In this document: positions 43,666 through 53,800 of the stretch, piece by piece | How positions within the stretch are numbered: the first letter of the stretch is position 1 | Layout of the letters: each line of letters begins with the position of its first letter | DNA from: Cydia pomonella | Taxonomy: Eukaryota > Arthropoda > Insecta > Lepidoptera > Tortricidae | Reading direction: 5' to 3' | NCBI RefSeq assembly: GCF_033807575.1 | Contig: NC_084726.1 | Location: 6,820,001-6,884,000, forward strand | Length of the DNA stretch: 64,000 bases | The notes under the pieces: generated by a model | Database searches by the model: none | Told to the model about the DNA's origin: nothing | What the model saw: only the letters and a program-made list of their open reading frames with translations | Made by a program: the position numbers and the translations under genes

Positions 43666-46600
43666 GTGTGTTGATATTAAACTTGATTATTATTAAATAT
43701 AAAATTACTAAATAACTTATTATATTTTCCTATGTCAGCAGTGACATCAATTGTAGCATACCTTAATACCATTTCAAATCTAGTTAAAGTCCTGTCCTAG
43801 GAATTCTAGTTGTAGTTATGTGGTTTTCTACTTGCTGTTGTCTGACGTGTTTTGGTATTGAATACTCAAAAAATACCAATTAATCATTTCTCTTCTATTC
43901 TATACTGTTTATTAATCATGTTTCTAAAAGATCTAGCAATCTATACCTTATTCTACCTTAAAATCCTATTCAACACATGTTTCTTAATTTTGTTGATAAA
44001 TATCTTAAAGGACGTATCTTCGTTCTATATTTTTATCAGTGTTTTATCTGTTTCCCAATCCTCATGATTGAATTATAATAGGTATAACAGTATGTCAAAG
44101 GAATGCCCCTAAGAAGCTACCTATTTACCCATACAACCTTTTTATATTGTGCTACTTTTTGCAGTTTACTCCCAGCGCCCACACAGCAGGTGTGGGACCG
44201 CGATGATGAGCTTAAGGCAATGCGCGTTGGCAGCGCGCTGGTGGTGTCGCAGACCAGTGTGCCACCCTATGGACAGAGGAAGGGATGGGTGCCTCGGGCT
44301 GAGGAGGATTTTGGAGGTGATGCTTCTTGAAACCTCTGAGAGTAATAATGATGTTTGACAGAAATGATATTAAATTTCTGGTAATATTGCTATTTCCATT
44401 TTAAGGTTGCTCAATAATTACTTTAGATGCATGCAATATTACCACAATATCATCATAGTTATTGGTCACATTATTTAGTCTTATAAATCATAGTTATAAA
44501 TTAAGATACTTTTGGTAAAGATAGACTTTATTCATTACTTTTTTTCACATGAAAAACTTCAACTTAATAGCAATAATAAGATTTAATTCACAGGTAACTC
44601 ACTTTAGTCATATTTTTCAGATGGTGGAGCATTCCCCGAAATCCATGTAGCACAATATCCCCTAGGCATGGGTGCCCGAGGCAAAGAGAGCACCTCAAAT
44701 GCTCTGGCAGTCCAGTTAGATGAGACCGGCAAGGTCAAATACTCTGCTATAGCTAGGCAAGGACATGGGGCTGACAAGGTATTCTTATTTATGTAATGCT
44801 AGATATTAGTTAGTTCTAGGCTTCATCTGCCAGTCAAAATCCATTGTGCCTAATTTTGCATGAATGGGAGCACTACCCTAACTATCCATAAAGTTAGCAA
44901 TGTGTTAAGATTGCTGACCACTTTGTGTATAGTGCAGTACAGTATAGTATAGTTCAGTCACCTGCAATAATATGTTACTCTTCAAAATTCACAAAAATAT
45001 CATACACTATCTTATTTGTAGAGCCATAAAACATAAGTGTCACATCACATATTTTTGTGGTGTTTGTCAAGTAATATATTAATGCAGGTGACTTTACTTG
45101 GAGTCTTATTCTAGTAGAATGTGTTTGCTTATTTTATCTGTCTCCATATATGAAATGCCCACAGAGCATAAGAGGGACTTAACATATAATGCAGTAAGAT
45201 TTCTGAATATCCCTTAAAAAGATTTCAATGAGCTAAAACTTAATTTATTAATCTGCACTTATTACTTTTGTTTGAAAAAGCAAGACTTACACTCATTATT
45301 CGTCCCCAGATCATCTACTCCAAACTGACAGACCTGCTTCCATCAGAAGTCCTTGCCGAGGACGACCCAACTCTGCAAAAGCCCTCTGAGGAAGATATTC
45401 AAGATATCACAGAAAAGACCAAGCTTGCTTTGGAGAAACTGACCAATGCTAAGATTTCTGCAGCACTGCCTGTTAAAGCTGCTCCCAAAGCTGTAAGTTA
45501 GAGTTTTTCTGTTGGCCTCGGTAGCTAGTGTATTGTGTTCGTCTTAGTAGCCTAAGCTGTAGGGCATGAAAATTCCTAATTACATACAACCCGCAGGTTC
45601 AAAACCATCTGCTCAGAACAATGACTTTCAAAAATTAAAAGTGAAATATCAGTTCATCCTAAGGCCTAATTTTTCCCACTTGGTTGGAAAATCAGATTAC
45701 TTTTTAGCTTAGCACCTGATAGCACATTCTTTAAAGCCAAGTGTAGGCTCCTTTAGTAAACTAAGAATCCTTTAGGAAACTATGAACATTATGAAGAATA
45801 CAAGTCCTGGTACTGTTTAAACATGTATGGTGGTTTTTGTGTTTCTTTTGGACTTTATATTAGCTCGCTCAGTAGGGTGGTAACTCAGGTAGAGTGAAGA
45901 GCCACTGTAAATTACAATCTATTTACTTTACAAGCTTTTTTAAATTATTTTTATTGTTTGTATGTATGTATGTTCGGGTGTAATCTTGTAAGCTAAATTA
46001 GACCCACTTTCCATTATTTGATTGAGCTAAAACTTCATATACATATCTAAGTAGGGTGACAGTGCAATATTATGGTACCATCGAGCTAAGCTGATGATGG
46101 ACAAAAGAGGACGCCATCGGAACTTTGTGATGTTTACTAAAATTATCTAGATGAGTACTAGTTGCCTGTTGAAAGAAAAGTGCAGTCAGCGATAAAAACT
46201 TATATCAAAAATGTCATTTTTGACAAAAATTGACACCTCTGATTAAAAACTTGAACAGTGTAAACCTGCTTTAACCAAAGCGTCAATCCAAACCATCCCC
46301 TCACCTTAGCTCAGAGCTTACAAAGGTCTTGTACAGTGATTTCTCTTGCAGGCCCCCGCGCAGTACATTCGCTACACGCCAGCGCAGCAAGGAGGCGCCT
46401 TCAACTCGGGCGCCAAACAGAGAGTTATAAGGTGAAATTAAAAATTAATTATAAGAGATATATGTTCATTGATCTAAATCAGTCTTAAGATCACTCAGGA
46501 GGTTCTCTGTTGTTAATTGATATTTCTGAGTCCCATGGGCCGATTAAATTATATTTATTTTGGGGGAAAGGAGTTACTTCCAAGGTGGTCCCATAGGAAT

Positions 46601-47817
46601 AAAGTTCTGATCTGATGATGGGTACCATGAGGATTTTAGGAAGGTCATAAATTTTTCAAAGTTAAAATTTTTACTATAGAATGGTAGAAGCCCAGTCCGA
46701 CCCGATGGAGCCGCCGCGCTTCCAGATCAACAAGAAAATACCCCGCGCCGCCCCCTCCCCGCCCGCGCCCGTGCTGCACTCCCCGCCGCGCCGCGTGTCC
46801 GTCAAGCAGCAGCGCGACTGGAAGGTGCCGCCCTGCGTGAGCCACTGGAAGAACGCCAAAGGTAACGTTAACTACACAACTTGTCACAGGAGGCATTACG
46901 GCATGACACATGTTGCTTTTAGTATAATTTTAGCCAAATATGTTACATGTTTTACAAATAGTCAAGTCAATAATAATGTACCTATACCTGCTTTTTCTGT
47001 CCTTTCCTCACTAGTCACTGTCACCTGATGCGTCTGTTGTATATAGCTGTTGTTTCGCTGTCCCACGTTACAACTGTGCGTGCCATATCTAAAAATATTT
47101 GATTCTGATTGATTCTGATTCTAATTCTTGTCCTCAGGTTACACCATCCCCCTGGACAAGCGTCTCGCCGCCGACGGCCGAGGTCTCCAACAAGTCCACA
47201 TCAACGAGAACTTCTCCAAGCTTGCCGAAGCGCTCTACATAGCTGACAGGAAAGCCAGAGAAGCGGTGGAAGCTAGAGCACAGTTGGAGAGAAGATTGGC
47301 GCAAAGAGAGAAGGAAAAGAAGGAAGAGCATTTGAGGATGTTGGCTCAGCGGGCTAGGGATCATAGAGCTGGTTGGTTTAGTTTTTATATATATAAATAA
47401 ATTAGTACCTGGGCGACCGAGCTTTGCTCGGTTATAACTATTTATTGTAATATGGTAGTGTATAGGTGATAATCTTAACTACATTTTTTTACTAAATTAA
47501 ACTTGTCTAAAACAATAAAAATTAAAAAATTATATATAAACTTGAACATATTAAAAAAAAACAAAAGTTAGTCACCGGGCGAGATTCGAACCCGTAACAC
47601 TCGTATAGCAGTCCGCGTCTTAACCCGCTGGACCAGACGGACAGTGGCCGGCAATACGAAATTAGCGACCATATTCTGCGTCGAAAGAAAAACGCATGAA
47701 AACTCGAAAATACGCGTTTTCCCAAACAGAAGACTAATCTAGATCGATTGTTTACCCCCAAAAACCCCCATATACCAAATTTCAGCAAAATCGTTAGAGC
47801 CGTTTCCGAGATCCCGG

Positions 47818-47862
<45 letters not shown>

Positions 47863-50800
47863 TACAAGAATTGCTCGTTTAAAGGTATAAGATATAAATA
47901 GCTGACATTATAGGTCATCTATTAGCCGGTAGTATATATCGTGTCACTGTTATCTACCTTCACGAACCTGATTCTACCCCTGTTTAACAGACTTTTCTCT
48001 TTTCTAGGTATACGAGCTCCGGAAGAAGAAGGCGAAGGTGAAGTGGACGAGAGCGGTCTGTCTGCCGCGGAGCGTGACAAGCTCAGGGCTGACCGACACA
48101 AGGAGCGGCAGCGGGACAGGAACCTGGCGCGGGCTGCTCCTGACAAGAGGTAAAACACTACTATTCTGACTTATAACCCAGTCTCACATAGACAGGGGTG
48201 AAGTGGACAAGAGCGGTCTCTCGGCCCCGGAGCGTGACAAGCTCAGGGCCAACCGACACAAGGAGCGGCAGCGGGACAGGAACCTGGCGCGGGCTGCTCC
48301 TGACAAGAGGTAAAACACTACTATTCTGACTTATAACCCAGTCTCACATAGACAGGGGTGAAGTGGACAAGAGCGGTCTCTCGGCCCCGGAGCGTGACAA
48401 GCTCAGGGCCAACCGACACAAGGAGCGGCAGCGGGACAGGAACCTGCCGCGGGCTGCTCCTGACAAGAGGTAAAACACTACTATTCTGACTTATAACCCA
48501 GTCTCACATAGACAGGGGTGAAGTGGACAAGAGCGGTCTCTCGGCCCCGGAGCGTGACAAGCTCAGGGCCAACCGACACAAGGAGCGGCAGCGGGACAGG
48601 AACCTGCCGCGGGCTGCTCCTGACAAGAGGTAAAACACTACTATTCTGACTTATAACCCAGTCTCACATAGACAGGGGTGAAGTGGACAAGAGCGGTCTC
48701 TCGGCCCCGGAGCGTGACAAGCTCAGGGCCAACCGACACAAGGAGCGGCAGCGGGACAGGAACCTGCCGCGGGCTGCTCCTGACAAGAGGTAAAACACTA
48801 CTATTCTGACTTATAACCCAGTCTCACATAGACAGGGGTGAAGTGGACAAGAGCGGTCTCTCGGCCCCGGAGCGTGACAAGCTCAGGGCCAACCGACACA
48901 AGGAGCGGCAGCGGGACAGGAACCTGGCGCGGGCTGCTCCTGACAAGAGGGAATACTGTCTAACACTGCCATCCTGATCTATAGATAGCACAGAAGCGTT
49001 CTCTCGGCCGCGGAAAGTGACAAGCTCAGGGCCGATAGACACATGTGACAGACACAGCAGCAGTGAACTATGAAATTTTAATGGTGCCAGACAGTCTGGT
49101 GCAACCCGTAACACTCTGCATCCTGACTTTTGGTAACACAATGTAACATTTGGCCATCCTGACATAAATCTCATATAAGGGACCCAGACATTCCTGATGT
49201 CTAGCAAACCAATTTTTCAGTAGATAAAAGCGGAAAAGGTCTTTCTGCCTTAAAACTTTATACCACAACAGATTGTTTACCAGATAATGGGTAATATAAT
49301 CTAACATTCCGCCATCATGAGTCATGACAAATATGATTGTGCATGTCCTTGCTTATGTAGGTATAACTTTACAATATGACCGACCGGAGCTAATACAACT
49401 GATATTATCCTAAACTGGCCTAAAGCCAAAAGTAGTCGATAAAATTGAGAAAACGCACTTTCGCTGCGTTCATACAACGAAAAAGTATAAAATAAGTAAA
49501 GACGAATTAAAGCTAACTAACAAATACCCCATAACATTTTTTTAAATAGTAACTAATTGTTTGTAGATCTAAACTAGTGAAGGACCGCGAGCGCGATATC
49601 TCCGAGCAAATCGCGCTCGGCCTGCCCGCCAAGACCAACCAGGGTGGCGAGGCCATGTTCGACCAGCGACTGTTCAACAACAGCAAGGGAATGGACAGTG
49701 GTAAGTGGCCATAATCTGAATTTGCGACCCATTCATTACACATAACCAATCACAACCAATTTACACATAACCTTAACAAATTATACACCTAAACCTTCCT
49801 CAAGAATCACTTTATTGATAGGTGAAAATCGAATGAAAATCCGTTCAGTACTTTTTGAGTTTAACATACATACATACAGACAAACATACGCGGCAGTAGA
49901 CTTTGTTTTATAAGGTGTAGTGATTTGAGGTAACTGTAGAACAAGATGTTTCTGACGCTGACGTTGCTTTACGTTGTCCTTAGATTGTCGGCTAACAATA
50001 TTGCAAAACTTTGTCGTAAAACTGATCAAACTATTATGACAAAAGCTAGGGGGGATTGTGATACATTTTAAAGATAAATTAGGCATAGATAACTCGTCGG
50101 TGAGCGTGTGTGGCAGCCTCTGGTTTTTGCACCTTCTACGGTGTGCGACGCGTAGGTATCAATCTGCGGTGACTGCGGAGAGTAGGCCTGATTTGGATTT
50201 AAGTTGCGTTATTGTCAAAGAATCTGTGAGGTCAATTTTCAACCGAATCAACCTTCAGACACTTGGCGAAACTGTTCCATACTTGGCAGAGGACCTAAGG
50301 TTCAGTTAAGAGTTCATCACCTGCCTAGCTCATGGGAGCCTGAGGTCCGCTTGGCAACTGATCCAAGAATCAACGTATTTAATCTTTGCGTTGCGCGTGA
50401 ACATTTAATTAATTTATTTAAGAAACAAACAGTCTTTTATAATTATATATAACACTGGAACTTTTCTTAAAACTAGACTTACAGTTTCCTTAATGAAAAT
50501 ATTTTAACATCATGCTTATTAAGTAGTTTCTACATCTACATAGTAAAACAGAGATATTTGTGCGTGCAAAAACAAAACACAAAAAAAAAGAAAAGAAAAA
50601 TGATGAGAATAAAAATATAAGAGCATTATAACAACCTTATGGTATTGTTACTAATTATTTACAAACTGAATTCTCAGGATTTGTTATCTATTAATAAAGA
50701 AATTATAAAAAGCAGTAACATCTGATACTGCGATTATTTCTTTCTAGCGCCAATCTAAACATTTGGGTTATAAATGTTTAGATTGGGTTATTAATGTTTA

Positions 50801-53800
50801 ACATTTATAGTTTGTCAAACAAGTTTTGTTAGTACTTTTTTTTTTCTGGTCATAATATCGGCAAACTTATGAAAAGCGCTAATTGCCTCGGGAATCACAA
50901 GTCTGGAACCTCGAAGAGTGCAAATTATGCTGTTTATAGTGGTCTTAGAATACTCAAGTGTTTTTATTTTGGGTGGCTTGAAGAGCGGTTTTTGGACCTC
51001 TGTATTAGCATTAGAAAAAGAAGTTAAGATTCTGTTCCACTGAAAAACGAGTTACTATATTTTTTGCATCCTATTTCAGGCTACGGCGACGACGAAGCGT
51101 ACAATGTGTACGACAAGCCGTGGCGCAACCAGGACACCGTCGGCGCGCACATCTACCGGCCCACCCGCGGCAAGGACAAGGACAATTACGGCGATCTCGA
51201 CGCCATCGCTAACACCCGCAGGTATCTATATTATATAAAGCTGCAGCCCGAACGTTAATCGACACGAATTGTTCTCCCGGAAGGAGGCGCGGGGGGGATT
51301 CGAGTTTGGTACGGTCGTACAGGGGGCGGTCCGGTGACCTCCGGAAAAATCCGACATTCGGTCTACCGGATCGGGACAGAAAAATGTTTGACGGCCCGGC
51401 TAAACGGTGGGAGATAGTGGGGGGGTGCTCGACCAAATGTCACAGAGGACCCCGGGCAGTTTCGGAGGCCGCCATTTTTTTTTCAAAATGGCGGATTCAA
51501 AATGGCGGCCGATTTTCAAGTCGGTCCCGGCGCGCTCAAATTTCGGTCACGGAATCTCGGGGCCCTCTAGATCGGTATGGAAAAAAAAAATTTGGAAAAA
51601 ATCCAAGATGGCGGACACCATGGCCACTTTTATTTTGTATGGCAACTTTTAAACGGTGACAGATAGGTGGGGGGTGCTCGACCAAATGTCATAGAGGGCC
51701 CCGAAACGAATGTAATGGCATTTAAAAAAATTCAAAATGGCCGACTCAAAATGGCGCCGAAATTTCAAAACGGTCCGAGAGCGCCGAGAACCGGTATGTG
51801 GGTACATATGGGCCCCCGCATTCGAAAAAAATTTTTTTTTTTTTTTTAGCTCGAAAAAAAATTTGTATGGGATTTTTTTTCGAATCCCCCACATGCTAAA
51901 CGGTGAGAGATAGGTCGGGGGAGCTCGACCAAATGTCATAGAGGGCTCCGAGTGGAATCTGAATAAGAAAAAAAAAATCAAAATGGCCGACTTTTTTTTT
52001 TCTAAAACTTCAAAAAGGTCCGAGCGCTCTGAAATTTTGGTCGCGGTATCTCGGAGCCCCAATGACTCGTACGGAAAAAAAAAAATTTGGAAAAAATCCA
52101 AGATGGCGGAAAAATGGCCAGTTTACTTTTGTATGGCAACTCTCAAACGGTGCGTGATAGGTGGGGGGTGCTCGACCAAATGTCATAGAGGGCCCCGAGA
52201 CAAATAAAACTGCATCAAAAAAAAATTCAAAATGGCCGACTTTTTTTTTTTTCTTTTTTTAATGTTGGTCCGAGCGCGCTGAGATTTTGCATGCGGCGAG
52301 CCTGGGGGGCCAAGATTACCATATGAAAAAAAGTTTTTTGGAAAAATCCAAAATGGCGGCGGACAGGGGCAAAGTAAAATTTCCAAGTAGGTTAAGCGAG
52401 CCCGAAGGGCGAGCTTCAGGCTGGGAGGCCGAAGGCCGACCCCGGCGGAGGGCCGAAGGCCCGGAGCCTTCACCCCGACCCCCAAGCGTGCAACCCCCAG
52501 TAACTAAAAGCGAGGCCGAAGGCCGAGCTGCGTGCGTACGGTGCTCCCAAGCGTTCTACCAAGTCGACTGTCTTGATAAGCGGAGCCGGCGGGCCGAAGG
52601 CCCGACGGCGACGCGTCGAGGCCAGCGAAGGCCGAAGGCCGAGCTCCGCGTAGGGCCGAAGGCCCGAAGCGTCACCTGAGAGGGGGAAGTTGGAGCTTAA
52701 ACACGACCCAATAGGAAAAGTGTCTTAGACAAGCGAAACGGCGGGCCGAAGGCCAAAGGCCGTAGGCCCGACGTGAGCTTGTCAAGACACTTTTACTATT
52801 GGGTCGTGTTTAAGCTCCAACTTCCCGCACTAATCCCGAAGCGAAACCAACCCTCCCCGAGTGTCTTAATAAGCGAAGCGGCGGGCCGAAGGCCCGACGC
52901 TGAGCTTCGAAACCCAGCGAAGGCCGAAGGCCGAGCTCCGCGTAGGGCCGAAGGCCCGGAGCGTCCCACTGGTTCGGCCAAGCACGCGAGGCCGAAGGCC
53001 GAGCTGCGAGAGTGCGGCCCAAAGCGGAAGTACAACCGCATTACATTTCACCTTTGGAAAACAAATATTCTTTATACTAAAAATAACGGGAAAAATGCAT
53101 TTATAGAGCGAACCGGTTACAAGTTAACTGTTTTCGAAACCCAGCGAAGGCCGAAGGCCGAGCTCCGCGTAGGGCCGAAGGCACGGAGCGTCCCAATGGA
53201 TCGCCCAAGCACGCGAGGCCGAAGGCCGAGCTGCGAGAGTGCGGCCCAAAGCGGAAGTACAACCGCATTAACTTTCCCCTTTGGAAAACAAATCTTCTTT
53301 ATGTTAATAACAACAAAAATAACGGGAAAAGTTATAAAGCGAACCGGCAACAAGTCAACTGTCTTAATAAGCGGAGCCGGCGGGCCGAAGGCCCGACGGC
53401 GAAGCGTCGAGGCTAGCGAAGGCCGAAGGCCGAGCTCCGCGTAGGGCCGAAGGCCCGAAGCGTCCCCTTCGAAGCTCGCCAGCGGGGAAGTTGGAGCTTA
53501 AACACGACCCAATAGTAAAAGTGTCTTAGACAAGCGAAACGGCGGGCCGGAGGCCGAAGGCCGTAGGCCCGACGTGAGCTTGTCAAGACACTTTTACTAT
53601 TGGGTCGTGTTTACGCTCCAACTTCCCTTCAACCCCCAAAGTAACTATATTGCGAAGGCCGAAGGCCGAGCTCCGCGTAGGGCCGAAGGCCCGGAGCGTC
53701 CCATTGGATCGCCCATGCACGCGAGGCCGAAGGCCGAGCTGCGGGAGTGCGTGCTCGCACGCGGACCATTCCTTGCAAGCAAAGGTACAACTGCTTTACC

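Noticed and set aside
47575..47645. A minus-strand tRNA gene
   Set aside because: The boxes are present, but the folding regions do not make a clear acceptor stem and it sits inside a retroposon with an RTE-like tail.
48150..48950. CRISPR-like regularly spaced repeat
   Set aside because: The 160-bp unit is an exon-intron duplication in an insect gene, with no short direct repeats separated by unique spacers.
50058..50310. Open frame resembling part of a transposon or zinc-finger protein in SNW1 intron 9
   Set aside because: I cannot match it to any family. It is short, lacks splice signals, and ends in a SINE scrap.
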